Notes: a model not told the origin generated them from the letters alone. 9,391 nucleotides of DNA from Methylothermaceae bacterium (GCA_027024125.1 JALVSV010000448.1:1-9391), one strand, 5' to 3'. Shown: positions 1 through 7,889, numbered from the stretch's first letter. Numbers and translations: made by a program.

Positions 1-742
1 CTCCGGAACTGCCGGCCACCACATAGACAACCGGCTTCCCCCGGGGCAGATCACCCCACCAGAATGGAGGAGGCACTGGCGGTGACCACAGGACCGGGCC
101 GAGAAAACGGTGGTTTTCCGCAATGTCGAGACGAGAGAAAGGTTCCGGCAGATCCCCATACAGCACCGCCTCGCCATTGGTGTAAAAATATCTGACATCC
201 GGCTGCGGTTCGCCCAGGCCATAACGGCGCTGCAAACGATTGAAAGGATGGGCATGGCGGGCGAACACTCCGCGGATCACCCGCTTGAACAGTGGCCCCA
301 GCCAAGAGTGGGGCATCCAGCGCAACGGCTTCAACACCGGCATCGGCGGTATGGGGCGGAAATCCGCCCGCCAATAGGCGTTGCAAACGTTGACATAGCG
401 CACTCCGGCCACTCTGGCGCTGATGGACAGGGACAAGCGGAAATCCCCCACGACCACGTCGGGTTGCAGGCGTTCGATGAGATCCAGATCGGTTTTTATG
501 TCACGGGACAAGCGCTCTTCCGTAAAGATCTGCCGTCCCCAGTCGACGAGGCGGCGGAATTGGGCCGGGCTTGGAGCATCGATCTTGTGAACAGGATGAG
601 GAAAAGCGGCTAGAAAGTGACGATAGCGATTATCCGGACACGCCAGATGCACTTCCCACCCGGTGGGCAAATGCTCGATCAAGGCCAGAGGCCGAACCAG
701 ATGGGCCAGAGTGACTGCCTGAGCGAAAAACAGAACCCGCAC
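1..742 (-). CDS. GT1/MGT-type glycosyltransferase, N-terminal part (runs off left edge)
   Basis: About 247 codons of a minus-strand frame stay open from a GTG at 742 to the window edge. The start (residues VRVLFFAQAVTLAHLVRPLA) has the fold signature of GT1 / YjiC-like enzymes: a Rossmann strand, then 'TLAHLVRPLALIEHLP', with His14 where the family keeps its catalytic base. Further on are 'LQPDVVVGDFRLSLSISARVAG' (second beta-alpha unit of the acceptor domain, around residues 90-110) and, at the edge, 'PVVYVVAGSSG', matching the 'VYVTxGSSG' strand that opens the nucleotide-sugar-binding domain. Known members transfer a sugar from a nucleotide donor to a lipid or small-molecule acceptor. The acceptor here is unknown; the upstream exporter genes suggest a membrane lipid (inference). 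GTG lies 7 bp after the upstream stop with no clear Shine-Dalgarno, so coupling is likely. The donor-binding C-terminus is outside the window. Confidence 0.82.
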   Translation of the reverse strand, partial: MRVLFFAQAVTLAHLVRPLALIEHLPTGWEVHLACPDNRYRHFLAAFPHPVHKIDAPSPAQFRRLVDWGRQIFTEERLSRDIKTDLDLIERLQPDVVVGDFRLSLSISARVAGVRYVNVCNAYWRADFRPIPPMPVLKPLRWMPHSWLGPLFKRVIRGVFARHAHPFNRLQRRYGLGEPQPDVRYFYTNGEAVLYGDLPEPFSRLDIAENHRFLGPVLWSPPVPPPFWWGDLPRGKPVVYVVAGSSG

Positions 743-749
743 CGCCCGG

Positions 750-1559
750 TCACCGCAGCTGCGTCAGCTTGGCGGGATCGAACATCCTCACCGTGATTTC
801 AGGATCACGGAAGCGGTAATGCTTCCACACCAACGCCGTGGCCTTGCCATTTCTGTGATTGGTCATCACCATCCGCCCCGGACGCCAATAACGGCCCAGA
901 TAGCGCTTGTACTTATGATAGGTCAGGGTTTTGAGATGGTCGCCACGGCGGTTGTAATATTCGACGCGCCATGGGATGTAATGCACCTGGTCGGTCCAGA
1001 CCACCTGACGGCTATACAGGGAATGGGGATCCTTGGGAATCCGCTCGGTCACGAACACCCGGCGCCCTTTGTAGTCGTCATCCCGGATATATCGGTAACT
1101 GTATTTTTCCAGCACCGGCGCGGTCATGTCCTCGTAGGAGAATTCGCTCCCCATGAAAGCCCCACCTTTGTTGGCGGAGGAAATGCGTTTGACCCGCTTG
1201 AGCGCCGGAAGATACAGCCATTGATCGTCGTCACCTTCCTTATGGGCGAACGTCAGGAACTTGGTGCCCCTGACATCCGCCGGGCTGTCAAACACCAACA
1301 GACTCTTGTCGCCATCATCGACACCTTCGAACGTGTAGCTGTGGATCTGGCGGGTACTGGTTTCGCCCCGGCGATTTCGCAACACCATCATGAGTTCGGC
1401 GCTGAAATTCCCCCAGCCCTCATCACGGCGCTCACTCTCCCTGGCGATCTCCAGGCCGCGTTCCTCCGGCGTGAGCGCCCAAACCGGTGCCTGCCACACC
1501 ATCAAACATACCAGCAACAATTTTCCCATGAAGGCCAAAGGCGACGATCTAGTTGGCAT
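750..1559 (-). CDS. LolA-like outer membrane lipoprotein-sorting protein, exporter partner
   Basis: A 269-residue protein with a hydrophobic signal segment at about residues 11-28 and a likely signal peptidase I site after 'VWA' (28), giving a mature periplasmic protein beginning LTPEE. The body carries the hallmarks of the COG2834 'outer membrane lipoprotein-sorting protein' group: 'DSPADVRGTKFLTF' (about 91-104), 'WLYLPALKRVKRIS' and 'FMGSEFSYEDM'. These proteins have a LolA/LolB-like half-barrel that holds a lipid-like ligand. They commonly sit beside MMPL/RND exporters, as here, and are thought to take cargo from the pump across the periplasm. The ATG at 1559 lies inside the end of the exporter gene (11-bp overlap) and is preceded by GGGAGA at good spacing, which favours it over the in-frame ATG at 1529 (residue 11). 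There is no lipobox, so it is soluble rather than lipid-anchored. The ligand is unknown. Confidence 0.88.
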   Translation of the reverse strand: MPTRSSPLAFMGKLLLVCLMVWQAPVWALTPEERGLEIARESERRDEGWGNFSAELMMVLRNRRGETSTRQIHSYTFEGVDDGDKSLLVFDSPADVRGTKFLTFAHKEGDDDQWLYLPALKRVKRISSANKGGAFMGSEFSYEDMTAPVLEKYSYRYIRDDDYKGRRVFVTERIPKDPHSLYSRQVVWTDQVHYIPWRVEYYNRRGDHLKTLTYHKYKRYLGRYWRPGRMVMTNHRNGKATALVWKHYRFRDPEITVRMFDPAKLTQLR

Positions 1560-3870
1560 ATCGGTTCTCCCGTTCCGCCCACAACAACAAGGGTGGCAAA
1601 AGCAAAAAATCGGTCAGCAGCGCAAAACCGATAATGATCGCCACCACCAGCCCCATCTGAGCGTTGATGGCGAAATCCGACAGGGTCAAGACGAGAAACC
1701 CCGCCGCCAGCACGATAGAGGTCGTCAGCATGGCATTACCCACTTGCATGAAGGTATATTGGACCGCCTCCTCAGGGGACAGGTTCAGCCGCTGCCGGGC
1801 ATGGAGGTATTTACCCAGGAAATGCACGGTATCGTCCACGACGATGCCCATGGTCATCGCCGCCACCACGGACAGACCCATGTTGACCTGACCGTGAATC
1901 AAACCCCACAGGCCAAAGGCCATCGCCGCAGGCACCACGTTGGGGATCAGGCTCAACAGACCCCAGAAAGGAGCGCGGAACGCCATCACCAGCGTCAGCG
2001 AAACCACCGCGAAAGCCACCAGGGTACCCAGCAGCATTCCCCGAATATTGCTGCGGCCGATATGAGCGAACATCACCGTGCCCGCAGGTTTGGCATACAT
2101 ATAGGCAGGCGCGTTGTTTCGCAGCCAACGGTCGGCCCGCCTTTCCAAGGCCAGCATTTCATCGCTGGAAAGGTTTTTTAGGGTCACGGTCAGGCGGGAG
2201 GCGGTCTTACCGGCATTGAGGCGGTCGTTGAGCTCCAATCCCTCGGGCAGCGACATCTCGTACAACAACAGGTACTGAGCCCCCAGTTCCCGAGTGGAGG
2301 GGATCCGGTACCAGGCGGGATCATTGGCGTGCATGCTCTGATTGAGCCGCTTGATGATATCGGCGATCGAATAGACATGCAGGGTTTCTGGTTGGCGGCG
2401 GTACCAGCGGGCGAAACTGTCCAAGGCCCGGAGGTACTCGGGCTCGGTGATCGCCGCGCCATGCCGGGCCGGCAAGGAATAGTCCATGACGTACATGCCG
2501 GTCAGGTGCGCAGTGGCATATTCGGTATCGGCACGGAAAGGTACGTCAGCGGAGAAATACCGAATCGAATCATCGTTCAACTCGTTCCTGACGATAAACG
2601 CCGACAAAATCGCCGCCAACAGAGGCGTCCCCATCAACAGGGCACGGCGGTGGTAGATGACGAACAGTGCCAAACGACGCATCGCAGCCCCTCCCAGGTT
2701 ACCGGATCGCCCCGGAACCCTCAGAGGCATCAACAGCGCCAACAGGGGCAGCAAAACCACGGTGTAAAAAAATGCGAACCCTACACCCATCGCGGCAATG
2801 TTACCCAGGTCCCTGAATGGCGGGGAATCGCTGAAATTGAGCGTCAGGAAACCCAAAACCGTGGTCAGGCTAGTCAGGAATATCAGGCGAAAATTCAGCT
2901 GCAGTGATTGGACCGTCGCCCTGCGTTGCAACTCGCGCCAATCCAGTGGGCTGAGCCATCCTCCGCGCAGAAAGAACAGGAAGGTCACCAGCAAATGAAC
3001 ACAATCGGCCACCGATACCGTCAAGATAATGTTGGGCGCGGCGGCTGACGGCGGCGAAATCTCGAATCCCAGCCATCCCGCCGTTCCCATAGTCGCGCCT
3101 ATGGAAAACAGCAATATCGCATAAGCCCATACAGCGGCGAGCAAGGATCCCAGCAGCAGCCACAATACCCCAAAAACCAGCGCGAACATGAGAGGAAACA
3201 GCGTTCTCATGTCTGTCTGGGACGCCTCGGGGAATGCGTGGCTCATCATGACCCCGCCACTGAGACGAACATCCAGTTCCGGATAGCGCTGGCGCAGCTC
3301 CATGGCCAACCGACGCACATGCTCGACCACCGCGGGAACCTCGGTATGTTCGTCCAGACCGGGCAAATGCACCACCACGTGCACTCCGGTGACCCGGCCA
3401 TCCGGTGACACCACCCGCCTAAGCAACAAGGGCTCGTGCAAGGCGATGTTTTCGACCGCCGCGATTTCCTCCGGCGTCAAACCCCCGGCATTCCTAAACA
3501 AATCACGGACGATCAATTCGTTTTCACGGCCCTCGGTATGCTGGAAATTCTGCAACGAATCGACCCGCTGCACATAGGGAATCGACCAAGCCTGATCGGT
3601 CAACCATTCCACCGCCCCCAACACTCTTGAGGTAAAGATCCCGCCTTGTTCGGGCGTGAGGATGAACATGACCGTATCATCCTTGGTGTAGGTGGCATGG
3701 ATGTCATTGAGACGGTGAAGATACGGATCCTCAGCTTCGAAGAAAACCCGGTAGTCGGTGGTGAAACCAAGGAAACGGGCGCCACTTGCCAGCGCTACGG
3801 TGGCCACCAGCAAAAACGCAAGCCACATCCACCGCCACCGGCCAAGCAGCTCGACATACCGGTCCGCCAT
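1549..3870 (-). CDS. RND superfamily (MMPL-type) inner-membrane exporter
   Basis: A 773-residue protein with the two-fold RND layout. TM1 is at about 14-33, followed by a periplasmic domain (about 35-220), five clustered helices (about 223-385), TM7 (about 409-427), a second periplasmic domain (about 430-605) and five last helices (about 611-765). The two proton-relay helices are visible: 'VSVADCVHLL' (Asp289, His292) and 'GIVVDDTVHFL' (Asp679/Asp680, His683), equivalent positions in the two halves. Length and motifs fit the COG1033/MMPL branch, whose members (for example HpnN for hopanoids, MmpL for mycobacterial lipids) move lipids or hydrophobic molecules out of the inner membrane using proton motive force. 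It starts 3 bp after the lipoprotein gene stop (TGA GGG ATG), so it is probably coupled to it, and overlaps the LolA-like gene by 11 bp. Pump plus periplasmic carrier suggests lipid trafficking to the outer membrane. The substrate is not readable. Confidence 0.92.
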   Translation of the reverse strand: MADRYVELLGRWRWMWLAFLLVATVALASGARFLGFTTDYRVFFEAEDPYLHRLNDIHATYTKDDTVMFILTPEQGGIFTSRVLGAVEWLTDQAWSIPYVQRVDSLQNFQHTEGRENELIVRDLFRNAGGLTPEEIAAVENIALHEPLLLRRVVSPDGRVTGVHVVVHLPGLDEHTEVPAVVEHVRRLAMELRQRYPELDVRLSGGVMMSHAFPEASQTDMRTLFPLMFALVFGVLWLLLGSLLAAVWAYAILLFSIGATMGTAGWLGFEISPPSAAAPNIILTVSVADCVHLLVTFLFFLRGGWLSPLDWRELQRRATVQSLQLNFRLIFLTSLTTVLGFLTLNFSDSPPFRDLGNIAAMGVGFAFFYTVVLLPLLALLMPLRVPGRSGNLGGAAMRRLALFVIYHRRALLMGTPLLAAILSAFIVRNELNDDSIRYFSADVPFRADTEYATAHLTGMYVMDYSLPARHGAAITEPEYLRALDSFARWYRRQPETLHVYSIADIIKRLNQSMHANDPAWYRIPSTRELGAQYLLLYEMSLPEGLELNDRLNAGKTASRLTVTLKNLSSDEMLALERRADRWLRNNAPAYMYAKPAGTVMFAHIGRSNIRGMLLGTLVAFAVVSLTLVMAFRAPFWGLLSLIPNVVPAAMAFGLWGLIHGQVNMGLSVVAAMTMGIVVDDTVHFLGKYLHARQRLNLSPEEAVQYTFMQVGNAMLTTSIVLAAGFLVLTLSDFAINAQMGLVVAIIIGFALLTDFLLLPPLLLWAERENRYAN

Positions 3871-3876
3871 CCCTCA
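3868..3876 (-). promoter_or_regulatory. Translational coupling junction between TPR lipoprotein and exporter
   Basis: The TPR gene ends TGA at 3876-3874 and the exporter ATG is at 3870-3868, so the junction reads TGAGGGATG. The GAGG is the only Shine-Dalgarno-like string nearby but sits too close to the ATG for normal initiation. Re-initiation by ribosomes finishing the upstream gene is the simplest reading (inference). Confidence 0.5.
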
Positions 3877-6645
3877 ACGCGCCGCTATCTCTCTGAGCAA
3901 GGCGAGCGCTTGCGGCCTCCCGTCGAAATCCTGTTCCTTTGCCAGAACTTCCTGCAATATCTCCTTGGCCGACTCCGAATCGCCGCGGGCATGCAGAATG
4001 GCCGCCATATGATATAAGACGCTCGGGTCGCGCCCCTGCAGCGCCACAGACTTCCGAATTTCCTGCAGGGCCTTGTCCAGGTCCCCGTTCAGATACAGCA
4101 GCCACCCGTAAGTATCACGAAAAACGCCATTGTTGGGAGCGGATTCAACCGCTTTTTGCGCATATTCCAGGGCGCGCTTCCTGTCTTCTTCCTTCAAGAG
4201 CCAGGCCAAATCGTTCAAGGCGATCCCATAATTCGGAAACCATTCGGCCAGTCGCTGAAATTGGGCGATAGCCTCCACGCGCTTACCTAAATGGGAAAGC
4301 AGACTGGCGTACACGTAGCGGACGACGCTGTCGCGCTCGTGCCGACGCAACCATTCGGCCAATACCCGCTCGGCGGCATCAGGATTACCGGAAAACAGGT
4401 ACGCTCTGGATAATCTGATAGTCCATTGCGAATCGTCAACCCCATCGAGAGCGGCTTCGTAGTATTCGATCGCCTTCGGCCAGTTTTTTCGCTTGAAGGC
4501 CAAATGACCTGCGAGCGCCTTAACCTGTGGATCGTCAGGACGCAGAGACGACACTTTCCCCACCATTTTCTGCGCCTTGTCCAATTGGTTTTCAGCGAGG
4601 TAAATCCTGGCCAAGTCTATATACACGGGCACCAATTCGATGCCCTCGCTCATCAATCCCTCATAAATGTCCCTGGCTTTGCCGTAATTTCCGGAAGAGT
4701 ACTCGATTTTTGCCTGGTAGAACTCAACCAGTGGCGTATCAGGAACCCAATCCCTGAGTTTTTTCAATGTATCTTTAGACTGTTCCAGTTCTCCAGCAAG
4801 GATTTGGGCATCCGTCAAAGCGGCAAGCAGAACAAGATTATGTGGATGCTCGTTCAGCCCCGCCGTCAAAACTTCCTGGGCACCCGCATAGTCACCAATG
4901 GCGACATAATGCCTTGACAAGCGCAGGGTGGCTTTTAGATTACCCGGATAATCCTTTACGATACTTTCCAGCGCAGCTCGATAGCCAGCAGAATCCCCTT
5001 GCTTCAGCTGCAACTCCGCCAATCCCATTCTCGCCCTGTAGGCGAATTTTTCGCCTTTGAGCGCTTCCTTGAACAAAGCCTCGGCTTCGTGGAGTTTACC
5101 CAGCTCCAAATACAACTGCGCCATATTCAGTGCCACCGACAGGTCCTTGGAATTTTTGGCACGGGCCCGTTCAAACCACCGCAGCGCCTCTTCGTAGTTG
5201 CCTTTGAGCAGATTGACGGCACCCAGAAAGTTCAGTGGCAGGGAGCTGTCTGGATAGTCCTGGAGCAATTCCCTCGCCAGATCCTCGGCCTTTTGAAGCT
5301 CTCCGGCCTGCATATGTGCCGTGATCAATTGCGCCTTCGGCATGAGTTTCTCGGGCGCGATCTCCACCGCCTGCTGGATCGCCTCGATTCCTTCTTCAAA
5401 TTCACCTGAACTCAATAAAGACTGGCCCAGGAACAATTTGGCTTCCATAGTATCAGGAATGACCGTGGCAAGGCGTTTGAGATACTCCCGCTCTTCCTTC
5501 TTATTTCCAAGAGCAGACTCGATCCGCGCCATTAGTCCCAATACGAAAGGATCGTCAGCCTTGAGAAGCACTACGGGATACAATACGACTTTAGCCCGCT
5601 TGAAAGCCCCCAATTCAAAATTGATGGCAGCCAGCAACTTTCTAGCGAAAACAGAATCAGGGTACCGCGCCAAGAAATGGGTCAATTCAGTTTCAGCCTG
5701 GGCAATTTTTTTATTTTTATAAAGCGCCAAACCATAGTAGTAATGAAGAAAAGGATTGTTCAAACCTTTGCTGACGGCCTTGTCAAAATCGGCTTCCGCT
5801 CCTTCAGAATCACCCTGTTTCAGCTTCAATAACCCAGAAACGAACCAAAATTGTGGATAATGCTCACCAATAGCCTGTATCCGTTCCAAGTCCTTCTTGG
5901 CTGCCTCGTATTTCTTCAAACGAATTCGTACCCAAGCCCTGTCAAGTACATCGGAGGCGTTCAGTCGATTGTATTTGATCGCTTCGGTATAAAACTTTTC
6001 AGATTCATCCAGTTTATTTCCGTACTCGGCCAGTTTCGCCTTGAAACGCCATAACTGTCCCTCCTGGGGTGCCATTTCCAATGCCTTGTCAGCAAGCTCC
6101 TCAGCGGTATCCATATCCCCCTTTACAAAAGCCAACTTCGCCAAACCCAGCTTCGCCAAAGGGCTGTCTGGCACTACCTCCAAGGCCCGCCTATACTCAA
6201 ATTCCGCCTTATCCAGCTTACCTAAAGCCAGCCACGCGTTCCCACGATAAACAAGCAATTTGGCCTGCTGCTCAGGCGTCATTTCAGGTATGATTTCAAC
6301 TTCATCGAGCAATTCCTGATATTTATTCTGTAACGCCAGCGCCTCGGCTAATAGAGGCGATAAAAATACTTTGGAGACACCCAATTTCTGGGCCCACCGC
6401 AACTCCTTTTCCGCTGCCGCACCGTTGCCCTCGCGCATATAGAGCTCTCCCAAAAGACTCCTGGCTTCGGCATTTTCAGGGTTTTTTCTTAATGCACTCT
6501 TAAGTTCGATAACGGCAGCGCGCAAATCTCCCTGTTCTTGATAATCCCTGGCCCGCACCACGTGCTCGGAATCGGTCAAATCCGGGGTACACGCCATCAG
6601 AAAAGCGGGCAAAAGCATAGAAACAAGTTTACTTCTCAAATTCAT
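3874..6645 (-). CDS. prsT: PrsT-like TPR-repeat lipoprotein of PEP-CTERM/exosortase type
   Basis: A 923-residue protein that opens with a lipoprotein signal: basic N-terminus, hydrophobic core and a lipobox 'LMAC' with Cys19 as the lipidated residue. Thr at +2 (not Asp) predicts outer-membrane sorting. The rest is almost wholly tandem tetratricopeptide repeats, about 34 residues each and probably more than twenty. They run from 'YQEQGDLRAAVIELKSALRK' (about 35-54) to 'ARGDSESAKEILQEVLAKEQ' near the end. Length, lipobox and uninterrupted TPR solenoid match the PEP-CTERM-system TPR lipoprotein family (PrsT, TIGR02917), members of which occur in genomes with exosortase-dependent sorting and exopolysaccharide. 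TPRs are protein-binding scaffolds; no catalytic domain is present. It is the first gene of the operon, 3 bp before the exporter gene, so it may organise the export machinery at the outer membrane (inference). The ATG at 6645 precedes an ideal signal peptide, but I see no strong Shine-Dalgarno. The 5' half is visibly more AT-rich than the 3' half. Confidence 0.85.
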   Translation of the reverse strand: MNLRSKLVSMLLPAFLMACTPDLTDSEHVVRARDYQEQGDLRAAVIELKSALRKNPENAEARSLLGELYMREGNGAAAEKELRWAQKLGVSKVFLSPLLAEALALQNKYQELLDEVEIIPEMTPEQQAKLLVYRGNAWLALGKLDKAEFEYRRALEVVPDSPLAKLGLAKLAFVKGDMDTAEELADKALEMAPQEGQLWRFKAKLAEYGNKLDESEKFYTEAIKYNRLNASDVLDRAWVRIRLKKYEAAKKDLERIQAIGEHYPQFWFVSGLLKLKQGDSEGAEADFDKAVSKGLNNPFLHYYYGLALYKNKKIAQAETELTHFLARYPDSVFARKLLAAINFELGAFKRAKVVLYPVVLLKADDPFVLGLMARIESALGNKKEEREYLKRLATVIPDTMEAKLFLGQSLLSSGEFEEGIEAIQQAVEIAPEKLMPKAQLITAHMQAGELQKAEDLARELLQDYPDSSLPLNFLGAVNLLKGNYEEALRWFERARAKNSKDLSVALNMAQLYLELGKLHEAEALFKEALKGEKFAYRARMGLAELQLKQGDSAGYRAALESIVKDYPGNLKATLRLSRHYVAIGDYAGAQEVLTAGLNEHPHNLVLLAALTDAQILAGELEQSKDTLKKLRDWVPDTPLVEFYQAKIEYSSGNYGKARDIYEGLMSEGIELVPVYIDLARIYLAENQLDKAQKMVGKVSSLRPDDPQVKALAGHLAFKRKNWPKAIEYYEAALDGVDDSQWTIRLSRAYLFSGNPDAAERVLAEWLRRHERDSVVRYVYASLLSHLGKRVEAIAQFQRLAEWFPNYGIALNDLAWLLKEEDRKRALEYAQKAVESAPNNGVFRDTYGWLLYLNGDLDKALQEIRKSVALQGRDPSVLYHMAAILHARGDSESAKEILQEVLAKEQDFDGRPQALALLREIAAR

Positions 6646-6727
6646 ATTTATATCACTTAAGTAAATTCAAACCTTGAGGGACTTTGTTGCATAACGCCCC
6701 TTCTTGAACGGTCCAAGAGGTCGTCGC
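6646..6727 (-). promoter_or_regulatory. Upstream region of the operon, squeezed by IS sequence
   Basis: Only 82 bases separate the TPR lipoprotein start from the end of the IS481 transposase frame. It is AT-rich near the ATG (minus strand reads TTACTTAAGTGATATAAATATG) with no well-spaced sigma70 -35/-10 pair and no strong Shine-Dalgarno. The operon promoter either lies here in a weak form or now lies within or beyond IS-derived sequence. Confidence 0.35.
6685..6704 (+). repeat. Possible IS terminus (IS903/IS5-like end)
   Basis: The string GGACTTTGTTGCATAACGCC resembles inverted-repeat ends of the IS903 group of the IS5 family (GGCTTTGTTG-type). It marks the probable left limit of IS-derived DNA next to the operon. 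I found no matching inverted copy to the right, so which element it belonged to, or whether it is an IS481 end beginning TGTTG, is unresolved. Confidence 0.3.
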
Positions 6728-7091
6728 TTATGAAGTCCAGTCAAGCCCTGTAAGATTATATACACGTTTATCGAACAGCTTCGGTCGTTTGGTCTGCCAG
6801 TTTTTGAGTGCCTGTACGGGTGCGATATGGCCGATGGCCTTTTGAGGAATCTGATGGTTATAGACCTTGGCATACTGCAACAGGGTCTGTTCCAGTTCTT
6901 TGCCGTTGTGGAACCGGCTGGTTTTGACGGTTTCGGCGGTCCGGCCATTGAAGCGTTCGACCATGCCATTGGTCTCCGGGCGCCTGGGCGGATTGAGACG
7001 GTGTTCGATGCCATGGCGCTTACAGACGCGGTCGAAGACGTAACGGCCGGTGGGATTGCGCTCAACGGTAGCGCAGAAACGATCAGTAAAT

Positions 7092-7163
7092 TGCTCATCC
7101 CATCCATGGTGTTCGCCCCTCCGGGGCCTGCTACGCAGTCCAAATCCACTCGCGGCGGATTTG
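7092..7163. repeat. Short hairpin-bearing insert inside the IS481 transposase
   Basis: About 72 bases interrupt the codons of the conserved 'TDxGxEFTDRF' motif, the second catalytic Asp region. The segment holds two stem-loops: 7141-7147 with 7157-7163 (CAAATCC / GGATTTG, 9-base loop) and 7115-7119 with 7123-7127 (GCCCC / GGGGC, 3-base loop). Its right edge coincides with the end of the first stem. This resembles a REP-like or miniature mobile repeat rather than random drift. The edges are set by comparison with the family motif recalled from memory and may be off by a few bases. Confidence 0.5.
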
Positions 7164-7185
7164 TCCTTGCCTGTCGGTGAGGACT

Positions 7186-7209
7186 TTGGTGATTTTGTTG
7201 GTGATTTTG
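7186..7209. repeat. Perfect 12-bp tandem duplication in the transposase pseudogene
   Basis: Two identical copies of TTGGTGATTTTG lie head to tail (7186-7197 and 7198-7209). On the minus strand they give 'KITNKIT' where the family normally has a single 'KIT', so the duplication adds four residues in frame. It is one of several decay marks in this gene. Confidence 0.8.
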
Positions 7210-7804
7210 AATGAGGCCTAGTTGACCAGGCTGTCGAGGAATCTGGCGCCAACTTTGGCCTCCTTGGTGGGATGGATTTTTTCCATAATAGACCCAACGA
7301 CTAGCCTGATCGATGGCACCGAACAGATACCGGCCTTGGGTTTCATCCGGCATTCGGGGCAGGTACTTGACGTCGATGTGGATGAAGCGGGGTTCATAGT
7401 CCTTGAAGCCCTTTTTCGCTTTGGGTTGGACGGTTTCTCCTTCCTTGGCGGCAATCAGGATCTTGAGGTTGGAAACCCCGTAGCGTCGCAGCAGGCAGTC
7501 AAGAAAGGAACGGGATAGGTCGGGATAGATGTACTGGTGCACGACAACCAGGAGGTCAACCAGGGGAAGCAGCAACGTCTCCCGCAGGTAGATGACGATA
7601 GCTTCCTGTTCCGGGCTCAGGGTCGCGTGGATACGGAGGGAGGCACCTTCGACCGAATCGTGTTTGCACCATTTGCAGATGGTGTGACGATGAACCCCGT
7701 ATTTCTCGGCCAGAAACGTATCCGGCAGGTCGGAGGCCTGGATCTCCGGAGTAGTGCGGGCTTTCCTGTGAAGGCGGATGACCATCATGATGTCCTCTGG
7801 GATC

Positions 7805-7889
7805 AAGGGTTATCTCGTGAGGCTTTGGCCTCTTCAATCAGGCTGGAAAGTACGTCTCTGGCCCAGAACAAAGGATAACCCCTTCGGGG
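7805..7889 (-). other. Nested inverted repeats upstream of the IS481 transposase
   Basis: Three stems lie in the untranslated lead of the transposase. GAGGC/GCCTC is at 7819-7823 and 7828-7832 with a 4-base loop. CCCC/GGGG is at 7879-7882 and 7886-7889 with a TTC loop. A near-perfect long-range pair joins AAGGGTTATC (7805-7814) with GATAACCCCTT (7874-7884). They could form a structured leader that limits transposase expression or stops outside transcription, as seen in other IS leaders (inference). Confidence 0.4.

Larger units (their letters stand above)
6728..7788 (-). pseudogene. IS481-family DDE transposase, multiply disrupted
   Basis: Pieces of one transposase lie in three minus-strand frames. 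The N-terminal piece starts at the ATG at 7788, preceded by AGAGGA; a TTG at 7806 also opens this frame but is less likely. It holds the helix-turn-helix region ('FLAEKYGVHRHTICKWCKHD') and the first catalytic Asp in 'FIHIDVKYLPRMP'. Near 7276-7290 the frame slips ('SRWVYYG' moving into 'IHPTKEAKVGARFLDSLVN'), best explained by one extra base. TAG at 7220-7218 then ends that frame where the family has a sense codon. Past a 12-bp duplication and a roughly 72-bp insert, the third frame resumes with 'FTDRFCATVERNP', the catalytic Glu in 'ETNGMVERFNGR', and the usual C-terminus 'HIAPVQALKNWQTK', ending at 6728. The three lesions rule out activity. Assignment to IS481 (rve-type integrase core) is firm. 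Confidence 0.88.

Noticed and set aside
110..613. Plus-strand open frame of 167 codons at the left edge
   Set aside because: Antisense shadow of the glycosyltransferase, whose minus-strand frame reads as a recognisable GT1 N-terminus.
819..1634. Plus-strand open frame of 271 codons, antisense to the LolA-like gene
   Set aside because: Low-complexity His/Arg-rich translation with no family resemblance; the opposite strand encodes a clear conserved protein in this span.
1390..2181. Plus-strand open frame of 263 codons
   Set aside because: Gln/His/Arg-rich shadow of the GC-rich exporter gene on the other strand.
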